From Calditrichota bacterium (GTDB lineage: Bacteria > Calditrichota > Calditrichia > RBG-13-44-9 > J075), in assembly GCA_003695285.1 (NCBI GenBank), contig RFIL01000306.1, positions 1-28,327 of the forward strand: 28,327 nucleotides of DNA, given 5' to 3'. This document shows positions 1 through 8,216 of the stretch, one piece after another. The notes beneath the pieces were generated by a model. It was given only the letters and a program-made list of their open reading frames with translations. It did no database searches and was not told where the DNA came from. A program made the position numbers and the translations under genes. Numbering within the stretch: position 1 is the stretch's first letter; every line of letters begins with the position of its first letter.

Positions 1-341
1 ATCGGGGCAAAACCTTTTACTGGTTCCGGAGCACTCTCTCTTTCCACATCTGCCGGAGCAACCAGCAACAGCCCACAGAGAGGAGCCTCCGGATAACGAG
101 AGAGATAATGAATTAAAGTAATGCATCCCAGACTATGCCCAACCGCCACCGCCGGACCAGGGATTCCCTTCACAGCAAGGGCAACCCGCTCTACCCACTC
201 TTCCAGATGGGGGTGGAACCAATCCTTCTGCTCTACCCGATGATATTCTGGATGTCTGGCTTCCCACAAACTTTGCCAGTGTCCCGGTCCTGAACCGGTA
301 TACCCGGGGACCATGAATACTTGTATCCGATTGGCGCTCAT
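1..341 (-). CDS. RBBP9/YdeN-type alpha/beta serine hydrolase, 3' part cut by window edge
   Basis: The first 113 codons of a small cytosolic serine hydrolase are visible; the rest lies beyond base 1. The start is the ATG at 339-341, giving MSANRIQVFMVPGYTGSGPG followed by HWQSLWE. This fits the RBBP9/YdeN family, whose members open with a beta strand, a VPG(x)nGSGxxHWQ oxyanion region, and then a GHSLG nucleophile elbow. GHSLG is present near residue 70, with Ser as the predicted nucleophile. The Asp and His of the triad would lie in the missing part. No signal peptide is seen. The gene begins 28 bases after the AI-2E-family permease stop and is probably co-transcribed with it. The Shine-Dalgarno is poor, which is compatible with translational coupling. 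The natural substrate is not known for most of this family, so only the hydrolase fold is claimed. Confidence 0.85.
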   Translation of the reverse strand, partial: MSANRIQVFMVPGYTGSGPGHWQSLWEARHPEYHRVEQKDWFHPHLEEWVERVALAVKGIPGPAVAVGHSLGCITLIHYLSRYPEAPLCGLLLVAPADVERESAPEPVKGFAP

Positions 342-369
342 AAATTCTAAGGCCCATTTTCCATTACAA

Positions 370-1449
370 TTAATGCTCAACCGGAGCGCTCATCAAGACA
401 CTCAGGAAGCGAAGGGATTCAATGTTTTCAAAGATAATTTTGATGACTACTGTAAGCGGCACTGCCAGAAACATTCCTACCATCCCCAGCAGCCATCCCC
501 AGAAAATTAATGAAAACAGCACCACCAGGGGACTTAAATTGATACTTCGCCCCACAAAACGCGGATCGAAGAGATTGCCCATGATAAACTGGATGCCAAT
601 TAAGCACAAAGCCACCCATAGTACATTAATCGAATTTTCAAATTGGATAAAAGCGATACTGAGAGGGAGGATTGTTGCAATAAATGAACCGATATTGGGG
701 ATAAAATTTAATAGAAAGGTTAAGATACCCCAAATCAGTGCAAACTCCACTCCAAAAAGAAAAAGAACAACTGTTGACAGGAGGGCGGTAATCAGGCTAA
801 TAAGGGTTTTGGCGAGAATGTATTTCTGTATCTGGATATTGATATTGGTACAAATATCAGTTAACCGCTCTGCTAATCGTGGTTTAAAAGCCCTATCTAA
901 TTTAGCAATTAACTGGTTCCGGCCCATCAAAATGAATACCAGACAAAGCAATACCAGAACAGTGTTGGAAAGAAAGCGGGTAATAGAACGGAATAACTGG
1001 GTGATGATGCCGGTAATCGACAATTTATCCAGTGCTTCAAACAACTGAGTACGATCGTTCGCCTCCATATCACCACTAAAGACATTGGGAGGGATATTGA
1101 TTAACTCCAGAGTTTTATTGTAAATCATATCCAGTCGCTTCTCATACTTGGGGAATTCCGCTGCAAAGGACTGGATGCTGGTATTAATCAACACTCCCAG
1201 CAAACCTAACAGCAGGAAGGTAATAATTACCGCAATGAAAATGGAGACAAAAACAGGAACCCTTCTTTTTTCGAAAAAAGAAATCAGAGGGTTCAAAATG
1301 TAGCTGATAAACAGAGCCAGAGCAAATGGCAACACGATCGCTCGCGCCTGATACAGGACCATCCCAATAGCAATCACACTGAGTATACTGAGCAATCCAA
1401 TGATAATTCGCGTGTCACGAATCATGATTTCACGAGTATTATAACTCAT
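370..1449 (-). CDS. AI-2E/PerM (YhhT-like) family membrane permease
   Basis: This 359-residue polytopic inner-membrane protein has the layout of the AI-2E transporter family (formerly UPF0118). Two hydrophobic segments come first (about 12-52), then a third segment (about 56-80), a long soluble stretch (about 85-150), and a C-terminal block of four to five membrane segments. That block includes the typical stretches LTFLLNFIPNIGSFIATILP and VGRSINLSPLVVLFSLIFWG, and it ends with GMVGMFLAVPLTVVIKII. Family members export small molecules or have been proposed as Na+(Li+)/H+ antiporters, so the cargo cannot be read from sequence. The start at 1449 is supported by AAGAGGAA a few bases upstream. 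It lies 57 bases downstream of polA and 28 bases upstream of the serine hydrolase gene, on the same strand, with no terminator visible on either side. Confidence 0.9.
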   Translation of the reverse strand: MSYNTREIMIRDTRIIIGLLSILSVIAIGMVLYQARAIVLPFALALFISYILNPLISFFEKRRVPVFVSIFIAVIITFLLLGLLGVLINTSIQSFAAEFPKYEKRLDMIYNKTLELINIPPNVFSGDMEANDRTQLFEALDKLSITGIITQLFRSITRFLSNTVLVLLCLVFILMGRNQLIAKLDRAFKPRLAERLTDICTNINIQIQKYILAKTLISLITALLSTVVLFLFGVEFALIWGILTFLLNFIPNIGSFIATILPLSIAFIQFENSINVLWVALCLIGIQFIMGNLFDPRFVGRSINLSPLVVLFSLIFWGWLLGMVGMFLAVPLTVVIKIIFENIESLRFLSVLMSAPVEH

Positions 1450-1506
1450 AGGGATTCCTCTTAATTTGGTTACAGATTAGTTTGTTACTTCACGAGTTTC
1501 GGGGGT

Positions 1507-4284
1507 CTAATGTGCCTCCAACCAGTTTTTCCCAATCCCGATGTCGACTTTGAGTGGTACATTCAACTGAATGGCATTTTCCATCTCTTCCCTGACCAAC
1601 TCTTCCATCACCTTTACTTCCGAGGCAGCCACTTCAAAGACCAGTTCATCATGGACCTGCAAGATCATCTTTGATTGCAGTTTCTGTTTCTCCATACGCT
1701 GATGAATGTTAATCATAGCCAGTTTTATCAGGTCTGCGGCACTACCCTGAATAGTGGTATTAATGGCAATTCGTTCCGCATTCTGACGAACAGCAGTATT
1801 GCGACTATTAATTTCCGGTACATATCGCCGGCGATTCAAAATGGTGGTAACATATCCATTCCGTTGCGCAAAGGCAATAATCCGGATGATATATTGATTC
1901 ACTTCCGGGAAACGCACAAAATAATTGGTAATAATTTGTTGCGCTTCATCGGGGGTTATATTCAATCGTGATGCTAACCCATAGGACGAAATCCCATAAA
2001 TGATGCCAAAATTCACTTCTTTTGCCTTGCGACGATGCTCAGGGGTTACTTCCCCGGGATCAATGTTAAAAATTGCTGCCGCAGTGGTGGTATGTATATC
2101 TTCCCCTCGCTCAAAAGCCTCTTTCAGGGCAGGGTCTCCGGATAGGTGAGCCATCATCCGAAGTTCCACCTGACTGTAATCAGCAGAGAGAATAAAATCT
2201 TCGGCGTTAGCCGGAATGAATGCCCGTCGAATGGTTCTCCCTCTTTCATCGCGGATGGGAATATTTTGCAGGTTGGGGTCACTGCTGGATAATCGGCCGG
2301 TAGCGGTTATGGTTTGATTAAAAGAGGTATGAACTCGTCCGGTTCTGGGGCTGATGAGTCTGGGCAGGGCGTCAACATAAGTGGATTTTAATTTCATCAA
2401 TTTTCGATATTCCAGAATTTTATCTACCACAGGATGGGCGCTATATTTTACCAACACCCCTTCCGAAGTAGCATATTGCCCGGTGGGTGTTTTTTTGGGG
2501 CGTCGGATACCCAGCTCTTCATGGATTTTCAATTTTTCAAACAATACCTGTCCCAACTGTTGGGGAGAATTAATGTTAAATTCCACCCCCGAAAGCTGAT
2601 GGATTTCCTGTTCCAGTTGATGGGCCTCTTGTTCCAGTTCCTTTGACATCTTGTTCAAAAATTCCACATCCAGGCTGACCCCATTGATCTCCATTTTTAA
2701 GAGCACTTCTACCAATGGCATTTCCACCCGATGGAACAAATCCTCCATCTCCACTTCTTTTAACTTCTTCTGCAAAATCTCAATCAAACGATAGGTAATG
2801 TCAGCATCTTCACAGGCATAGGGGTAGACCATTTCCACCGGCACATCTTCCATGGATTTTTGTTTTTTGCCCTTCTTTCCAATTAATTGTTCAATGGGGA
2901 TCATTCGATACTGGAGATATTTTTCCGCCAGTGCGGTCAAATTATTCTGCCTGCCCTCGGGGTTGATCAGGTAGCTGGCAATCATGGTATCAAAATCTAT
3001 CCCCTTCAAACCAATCCCGTGCTGATGCAACATCAACCCATCAAACTTGATATTCTGCCCCCCTTTCCGAACGGCCGGATTCTCAAAAATCGGTTTTAAT
3101 GTTTCTTTTACCAGGGTTTCATCCAGGGTCTTTCCAATACCACTAATTGGAATATAATAGGCTTCTTCGGGTTTCCAGCACACCGCAATACCAATAATGT
3201 CAGAACTGAAGGTGTTCAATCCGGTGGTCTCAGTGTCAAAAACAAAAAAGTCAACCTTCGATAAATGCTTCGCTAATTCTTGCAATGATTCCGGGGTGTT
3301 AATCAGCGTGTATTTCTGTTTCTTTTCATCATAATCCGTAGCCTTCGTTACTCCTTCTTCCTCCAACCGTTGCAAAAGTGATTTAAATCCAAACTCCTGA
3401 AAGAGCGAGATAATTTTATCCCGATCATATTTTTTGACCCTTAAATCATCCAGATTAACATCCACCGGGACATTTACATCGATAGTCACCAATTCCCGTG
3501 ATAATTCTGCCAGATTGCGATTGTTGCGGAGACTTTCCTGGACGGAGGCTTTGGTGACTTTATCCAGATTTTCATAAATAGCTTCCAGTGAGCCAAATGT
3601 GCTCAACAGTGTTTTCGCGGTCTTTTCTCCAATTTTGGGCACTCCCGGAACATTATCACTGGTATCGCCCATTAAAGCTAAAAAATCCACCACCTGCTGT
3701 GGAGAAAGCTCCATCTTCTGTTTGACATAATCCTCATCAATAATGTTGACTTCCCTTCCGGAACGGATATTATACATTTTTACATGAGGAGAGAGCAGTT
3801 GCATAAAGTCTTTATCCCCGGTTACCAGATATACTTCAACCCCTTCCTTTTCCGCTTTTTTCGCCAGGGTTCCCATCACATCATCTGCCTCATAACCATC
3901 CACTTCCAGCACCGGAATATTGAATGCTTTTACCACCTCCTGAACTCGGGGATACTGTTCTACCATATCTTCCGGCATTTTATCACGCGTGGCTTTGTAT
4001 TCCGGATATTTTTTATGGCGGAAGGTTGGTTCTTTGGAGTCAAACACAACTGCGATGTAATCCGGTTTCTCTTCCTGAAGAATTTTGATTAACGTCTGAG
4101 TAAATCCATAAATACCGCTGACATTTTCCCCTTTGGGGGATATAAGAGGGTTTTTTAAGAAAACAAAATAGGAGCGATAGAATATGGCGGTACCATCAAT
4201 TAAAAAAAGACGCTTGGTTTTCATATCCACTCCTGATGAATTTGATGGTTCATGATCAAAATTGAGAGTGATTTGTTTATTCAC
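1507..4284 (-). CDS. polA: DNA polymerase I
   Basis: Full-length DNA polymerase I for Okazaki-fragment maturation and repair gap filling. The 5' nuclease (about 24-310) contains VTGDKDFMQLL and the helix-hairpin-helix region GVPKIGEKTAKTLL. The 3'-5' proofreading domain looks active: Exo I FDTETTG (Asp350, Glu352), Exo II GQNIKFD (Asn411, Asp415) and Exo III YACEDAD (Asp493). The polymerase carries motif A ADYSQVELR (Asp702), motif B RRKAKEVNFGIIYG (Arg752, Lys755, Phe759) and motif C QVHDELVFE (Asp879, Glu880). At 925 residues it is near the usual length. The GTG at 4284 has AGGAGG 11 bases upstream. An in-frame ATG at 4224 (MKTKRLFLIDG) has its own AGGAG 5 bases upstream and matches where the family usually begins, so the protein may instead be 905 residues. 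It lies 190 bases downstream of mutS2. Confidence 0.98.
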   Translation of the reverse strand: MNKQITLNFDHEPSNSSGVDMKTKRLFLIDGTAIFYRSYFVFLKNPLISPKGENVSGIYGFTQTLIKILQEEKPDYIAVVFDSKEPTFRHKKYPEYKATRDKMPEDMVEQYPRVQEVVKAFNIPVLEVDGYEADDVMGTLAKKAEKEGVEVYLVTGDKDFMQLLSPHVKMYNIRSGREVNIIDEDYVKQKMELSPQQVVDFLALMGDTSDNVPGVPKIGEKTAKTLLSTFGSLEAIYENLDKVTKASVQESLRNNRNLAELSRELVTIDVNVPVDVNLDDLRVKKYDRDKIISLFQEFGFKSLLQRLEEEGVTKATDYDEKKQKYTLINTPESLQELAKHLSKVDFFVFDTETTGLNTFSSDIIGIAVCWKPEEAYYIPISGIGKTLDETLVKETLKPIFENPAVRKGGQNIKFDGLMLHQHGIGLKGIDFDTMIASYLINPEGRQNNLTALAEKYLQYRMIPIEQLIGKKGKKQKSMEDVPVEMVYPYACEDADITYRLIEILQKKLKEVEMEDLFHRVEMPLVEVLLKMEINGVSLDVEFLNKMSKELEQEAHQLEQEIHQLSGVEFNINSPQQLGQVLFEKLKIHEELGIRRPKKTPTGQYATSEGVLVKYSAHPVVDKILEYRKLMKLKSTYVDALPRLISPRTGRVHTSFNQTITATGRLSSSDPNLQNIPIRDERGRTIRRAFIPANAEDFILSADYSQVELRMMAHLSGDPALKEAFERGEDIHTTTAAAIFNIDPGEVTPEHRRKAKEVNFGIIYGISSYGLASRLNITPDEAQQIITNYFVRFPEVNQYIIRIIAFAQRNGYVTTILNRRRYVPEINSRNTAVRQNAERIAINTTIQGSAADLIKLAMINIHQRMEKQKLQSKMILQVHDELVFEVAASEVKVMEELVREEMENAIQLNVPLKVDIGIGKNWLEAH

Positions 4285-4301
4285 TATGTATTTTACCTCC
4301 T
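4230..4301 (-). promoter_or_regulatory. Two competing ribosome binding sites for polA
   Basis: AGGAGG (4296-4301) precedes the GTG at 4284 by 11 bases. AGGAG (4230-4234) precedes the in-frame ATG at 4222-4224 by 5 bases. Both are credible. Family alignment favours the inner ATG, because PolA proteins normally begin just before the LFLIDG strand. The 20 extra residues from the GTG are polar and match no part of the 5' nuclease that I recognise. Confidence 0.5.
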
Positions 4302-4358
4302 CACAATTTTGGTAATTCTATAAAACAAGACAAGAAAAAAATAGGAGATTTTCATCAT
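4293..4358 (-). CDS. Possible 21-codon leader ORF upstream of polA
   Basis: A short ORF opens with two consecutive ATGs (4358 and 4355) and has GAGGT 8 bases upstream. It encodes a peptide with a hydrophobic core (ISYFFLVLFY) and a basic tail (ending IVRR). Its TAA stop (4293-4295) overlaps the AGGAGGTAA that serves as the polA Shine-Dalgarno, so a ribosome finishing here would sit on the polA start. This layout is what a coupling leader peptide would look like. A 21-codon ORF can easily arise by chance in an AT-rich leader, and I recognise no homologue. Confidence 0.25.
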   Translation of the reverse strand: MMKISYFFLVLFYRITKIVRR

Positions 4359-4362
4359 GGCA

Positions 4363-4380
4363 GATGACCTCAGGATCATC
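4363..4380 (-). other. Small hairpin in the mutS2-polA intergenic region
   Basis: On the minus strand GATGATC-CTGA-GGTCATC can form a 7-bp stem (one G.U pair) with a 4-base loop. No U-run follows immediately, so it is a poor terminator. The GAGGT that would serve the short leader ORF lies in the loop and 3' arm, so the stem could mask it. Confidence 0.3.
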
Positions 4381-4474
4381 AACGAAAGCAATATTAATAT
4401 GCCAGAGTGATGAGTAAAAACTGAATTTTATTTGGTTCTTTTCTAAAAAGAGAGGATAAGCTGAATGCAAGGTA

Positions 4475-6871
4475 TCAGGAAACGTTTAGTTGCACCACCG
4501 TTACACCGGTATCTCCTTCTCCCCATTTCCCAAGCCGTTTGGAAAGAACCCGTTTGTCACGGGAAAGATAATCATTCACGCACTTCCGTAATACACCACT
4601 GCCTTTGCCATGAACGATTCGCACCTCAGACCATCCGCTCTCTATTGCTTCATTGAGATAACGATCGACCTCTTCAAGCGCATCTTCACAGGTCATGCCT
4701 CGCAAATCCAGTTCCGGGGGTACCCCGCTGGATAGATTATCGATCTTTTTCCCGCTATAGTGATGGGTAACGGTGGGGGCCATTGGTTCGTGAGGTATCT
4801 TTTTAAGACCGCTGTTATTAAGGGTCATTTTCACATTCCCAACCTGCACCTGCACCTTTTGCTTCTCCGGATTGACAGACAACACCTCCCCTTTTTCTCC
4901 CAATGATTCAATCCAGACGATATCACCTGCTTCCAGAGCTGTGGTGGATTTTTCTTCCGGTGGCTCTGTCAGTAATTCAGTTAACTTCTCTCTTTCTTCT
5001 GCTACCGCCTCTCGGGCTGCCTTGATAACCGACTTATCCGCTTTCGTTTCGCGAAGTTCCTGGACGATTCGTTCAATTAAGGCATTGGCATTGCGGAGGA
5101 TTTGCTCAGCCTCTTCCGCGGCTTGTTTCTGGAGTTCCGTTTTTTTCTTTTTCAACTGTTCAAGTTCCCGTTGATATAACTTCCGTGTGGCCTCCGCCTC
5201 GCTTAATTTTACACTTAATTCCGCCTGCTTCTTTTCCAGATCCTGTATCCGTCGCTCCAGCTCCAGGATCACCTCTTCCAGCCGATCCTTTTCTTTACCC
5301 ACATATTTTTGAGCGGCTTTAAGGATCGATTCCGGTAATCCATATCTTCTGGCGATGGCAAACGCATAGCTACTGCCCGGTATCCCGATTCGCAAACGGT
5401 AGGTGGGCTGGAGGGTGTTTAGATCAAATTCCATGGAGGCGTTTTCCACCCCGGGCTGGTGATGTGCGAATGCCTTCAACTCCCCATGATGCGTGGTGGC
5501 AACGGTTAAAATTTTTTTCTTCACCAGGTGAGATAAAATGGCGATGGCAAGAGCGGCTCCTTCACGGGGGTCAGTGCCGGTTCCAATTTCATCCAGTAAC
5601 ACCAGGCTTTCCTTATCCGCCATGGAGAGAATATTGCGGAGCCGGACAATATGGGCGGAAAAGGTGCTCAAATCCTGCTCCAACGATTGGCGGTCCCCAA
5701 TATCTACCAAGATTTTCGGCAGAAGAGGTATTTCGCTATCAGGACTTGCCGGAATTAACAATCCCATCTGGGTCATCAGTAGCAGGAGCCCGATGGTTTT
5801 TAAGGCAACCGTTTTCCCTCCGGCATTCGGTCCGGTAATGATCAATGTATGAAAAGATTCTCCCAGGGTGACATCCAGAGGAACCACGTTTTCATAGCCA
5901 TGCTTTAATAACAGTATCGGATGACGCCCATCCTTGATGTTTACCCGGGTGTCCGTCGTTAATCGAGGTTTGGATGCTCTCATCTGAATGGCCAGTCGTG
6001 CCCTGGCGTGAATCAAATCCAGTTGAGTTAAATTGTGGATGCCAAAAAGCACATCTTCCCGAATTTCCCGAAGCAATGAGGTTAGAAATTTCAAAATTTT
6101 AATGATTTCAACCCGTTCTTCAATTTTTAAGTTTTGCACCTGATTGCTAATTTTAAGGGTCTCCATCGGTTCGACAAAAACCGTTCCCCCGCTGGAGGAG
6201 GTACCATGAACCACTCCATTCACCCTATTTACAAATGAGGGTAAAATACCGAGCACCAGGCGACCATCCCGGAGCGTTACAATTTCTTCCCGGGAAAATT
6301 CCGAATACCGTTTCTGAACCTCAGTCAGAACCTTTCGCTGCTGACTCAATAAAGATCGAATTTTTACCCGGATTTTTCGCAATTCCGGACTGGCATTATC
6401 AAAAATTTCTCCGGAATCATCTATAGAACCTTCTATTTGCTTAATAATTTTGCGATGATAATGAATCCCCCTTGCATAGGCATATAATAGCGGGACCTCT
6501 TCCTGACGTTCTTTAAAAAAACGATGGAGTTCTCCAAATCCCAGCAGGTTGTTTTTAATTTCCAGAAGCTGGGTAGCCTCCAGAAAAGCTTCTTCCGGTT
6601 GCATTTTTTGAAGCAAAGGTAAGATATTGGTAAACCCGCTCAGAGGAGGGTGGTATCCTGCCTCGAGGACCCCCTTCATCTGTTCTACCTCCGCCAACCA
6701 CCGAGAGACGATCTCTTCATCCTGCGAGAAGGTTGCTTTTTCAAGAATTTCCTGCCCATAGGGGGTGGAAATATGGGAAGACAGGGCTTCTAAAATGTGT
6801 GAAAATTCAAGTTGTTGAAGGGATACGGTATCGTGTGTGTTCATGGGGTTCTTTTCTGATTCTCTGCTCAT
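4475..6871 (-). CDS. mutS2: MutS2 family ATPase/endonuclease
   Basis: A 798-residue MutS2 protein. In order it has a MutS core/clamp-like helical region (about 15-310), an ABC-type ATPase with Walker A GPNAGGKT (347-354) and Walker B LVLLDEIGTGTDP (Asp427, Glu428), a long coiled coil (about 520-635), a small beta-rich KOW-like segment (about 645-690), and a C-terminal Smr domain with LDLRG (721-725) and HGKGSG (754-759). It lacks the MutS mismatch-recognition domain. Family members suppress homologous recombination by cutting branched DNA, and bacterial MutS2 also acts on collided or stalled ribosomes through the Smr/KOW region. The Smr catalytic motifs look intact. The start ATG (6869-6871) sits one base after the cvpA stop (TGAGATG), pointing to translational coupling. 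An internal ATG (residue 10) is a less likely alternative. Confidence 0.96.
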   Translation of the reverse strand: MSRESEKNPMNTHDTVSLQQLEFSHILEALSSHISTPYGQEILEKATFSQDEEIVSRWLAEVEQMKGVLEAGYHPPLSGFTNILPLLQKMQPEEAFLEATQLLEIKNNLLGFGELHRFFKERQEEVPLLYAYARGIHYHRKIIKQIEGSIDDSGEIFDNASPELRKIRVKIRSLLSQQRKVLTEVQKRYSEFSREEIVTLRDGRLVLGILPSFVNRVNGVVHGTSSSGGTVFVEPMETLKISNQVQNLKIEERVEIIKILKFLTSLLREIREDVLFGIHNLTQLDLIHARARLAIQMRASKPRLTTDTRVNIKDGRHPILLLKHGYENVVPLDVTLGESFHTLIITGPNAGGKTVALKTIGLLLLMTQMGLLIPASPDSEIPLLPKILVDIGDRQSLEQDLSTFSAHIVRLRNILSMADKESLVLLDEIGTGTDPREGAALAIAILSHLVKKKILTVATTHHGELKAFAHHQPGVENASMEFDLNTLQPTYRLRIGIPGSSYAFAIARRYGLPESILKAAQKYVGKEKDRLEEVILELERRIQDLEKKQAELSVKLSEAEATRKLYQRELEQLKKKKTELQKQAAEEAEQILRNANALIERIVQELRETKADKSVIKAAREAVAEEREKLTELLTEPPEEKSTTALEAGDIVWIESLGEKGEVLSVNPEKQKVQVQVGNVKMTLNNSGLKKIPHEPMAPTVTHHYSGKKIDNLSSGVPPELDLRGMTCEDALEEVDRYLNEAIESGWSEVRIVHGKGSGVLRKCVNDYLSRDKRVLSKRLGKWGEGDTGVTVVQLNVS

Positions 6872-6872
6872 C

Positions 6873-7460
6873 TCAGATATCTACGGCATCTTCCATCTCA
6901 TCTTTCAGGTCTTCGATCTTCTCTTCCAAAATTTTCCGTCCACCGTGTTCCAGGATATCCCACACTTCATCCGGTAACTCATCCGGTGATCCAATGGTCT
7001 CATAGAGAAACGGAACAAACTTATAGATAGGTTTATAAAAGCGGCTTTCGTCTTCTACATCATCTAACCATTTTTGCCAGGGAAGAAAGGCAATATAGCT
7101 GAATACCAGACTTAAAAAAAGGGCTCCTTTCAGTCCGGCAGCAAGCCCCCCCATTAAATTGTTGAGCCAACCTAAAAACAGATTTTCCGAAAGCGATTTA
7201 AGAAGATTTGCCAGCACTCGGGTGATAAAATAAAAACCGGTGAAGAGAAGGGTGAAACTGATCAGATAGATAGCTATGTCCGGAAAGTCAGGGAGAAATT
7301 CCCATATTAATTCACTGAGAGAGGGGGTGGCCAGCACCCCTGCAATGATACCGCCGAGAACTCCAACTAATCCCAATACTTCATGAAAAAATCCTCTGCG
7401 AATACCATTGATGATATAACCTGCTAAAATGATCAGAATGATGATATCAAAATAATACAT
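6873..7460 (-). CDS. cvpA: CvpA family inner-membrane protein
   Basis: A 195-residue integral membrane protein with four hydrophobic segments (about 4-22, 28-48, 62-85, 101-125) and a charged acidic C-terminal tail. The opening (FDIIILIILAGYIINGIRRG) and the LGWLNNLMGGLAAGLKG segment before the fourth helix are typical of CvpA, first described as a colicin V production factor and later tied to envelope stress tolerance. The biochemical role remains unclear. The start ATG directly abuts the yqeY stop (TAAATG), and its own stop is one base from mutS2, so yqeY-cvpA-mutS2 is read as one unit. A cvpA-mutS2 pairing is common in bacteria. Confidence 0.9.
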   Translation of the reverse strand: MYYFDIIILIILAGYIINGIRRGFFHEVLGLVGVLGGIIAGVLATPSLSELIWEFLPDFPDIAIYLISFTLLFTGFYFITRVLANLLKSLSENLFLGWLNNLMGGLAAGLKGALFLSLVFSYIAFLPWQKWLDDVEDESRFYKPIYKFVPFLYETIGSPDELPDEVWDILEHGGRKILEEKIEDLKDEMEDAVDI

Positions 7461-7910
7461 TTACAGGGAATTTAATTTTTCACGAACGATTTGTTGAACT
7501 AATTTGCCGTCAGCTTTTCCCTTCACCCTGGGCATGATGGCACCCATGACTTTGCCCAAATCTTTAGGAGATGAAGCGCCAACCTCAGTGATGACCTGCT
7601 CAACCAAAGCCTGAATTTCCTCAGCGGTCATCTGTTTGGGCAGGTACGATTCGATAATTTCCAGTTCCCGGGATTCTTCCTCGGCTCGATCTTCTCTGCC
7701 AACCGCTTTGAATTGTTCAATGGATTCTTTTCGCTTTTTAGCCGCACTCATTAAGACCTGTATAAGTTCTTCTTCGGAGAGCTCCTTTCCGGCGGCAATC
7801 TGAGCATTCTTAATCTGAGCCCGTAAACTCCGGATGGTCTCGAGTCGCAATTTATCTCCGGCTTTGAGAGCCTCTTTCATGTCATCCATTAATCTCTTTT
7901 CCAGGCCCAT
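7461..7910 (-). CDS. yqeY: YqeY/GatB-tail domain protein
   Basis: A soluble 149-residue protein of the YqeY family. The helical N-terminal half includes LRLETIRSLRAQIKN and the region EELIQVLMSAAKKRKESIEQ. The C-terminal half holds ESYLPKQMTAEEI and GKVMGAIMPRVKGKADG, which match the tRNA-binding tail of GatB and GatE. Its role is uncertain; the family is thought to act on tRNA or amidotransferase-linked functions. I place the start at the ATG 7908-7910, with GAAAGGA 10 bases upstream. A TTG two codons earlier (7916) is possible but only 4 bases from that site. It lies between rpsU and cvpA, an arrangement in which rpsU-yqeY linkage is widely conserved. Confidence 0.93.
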   Translation of the reverse strand: MGLEKRLMDDMKEALKAGDKLRLETIRSLRAQIKNAQIAAGKELSEEELIQVLMSAAKKRKESIEQFKAVGREDRAEEESRELEIIESYLPKQMTAEEIQALVEQVITEVGASSPKDLGKVMGAIMPRVKGKADGKLVQQIVREKLNSL

Positions 7911-7957
7911 GAACAAGACATCCTTTCAGTAAAAAGAGTGAAGGGTAATGGCAAATA

Positions 7958-8152
7958 TTAGCGATATTCCGCCATTAACTTACGCATTTTACGACGGGCG
8001 GCATTCAAACGACGTTTACGACGTTCGCTGGGTTTCTCGTAATGCTGATGTTTTTTGATTTCAGCCATCAAACCTGATTTTTCACAGGCTTTGGTAAATC
8101 GTTTTAATGCTTTTTCAAAAGATTCATTTTCTCGAACTTTGACATTAATCAT
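7958..8152 (-). CDS. rpsU: 30S ribosomal protein S21
   Basis: A 64-residue, strongly basic S21 protein. It opens with MINVKVRENESFEKALKRF and carries the typical RRKRRLNAARRKMRKL tail. S21 binds the 30S platform near the anti-Shine-Dalgarno region and helps mRNA initiation. An AGGAG lies about 12 bases upstream of the ATG, slightly longer than usual. The gene heads the yqeY-cvpA-mutS2 string, 41-48 bases upstream of yqeY, so its promoter is probably within the 64 bases after the TPR gene, which are very AT-rich. I could not pick a convincing -35/-10 pair there. Confidence 0.97.
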   Translation of the reverse strand: MINVKVRENESFEKALKRFTKACEKSGLMAEIKKHQHYEKPSERRKRRLNAARRKMRKLMAEYR

Positions 8153-8216
8153 AATTCCGACGAACTCCTTTCTGTTTGGTTAACTTAAAAATTTGATTTT
8201 AATAATGACGTTTTTA

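Noticed and set aside
422..1048. 208-codon plus-strand ORF
   Set aside because: Antisense to the AI-2E-family permease gene; composition (many Arg, Ile, Asn) is that of a shadow frame, with no ribosome site or recognisable domain.
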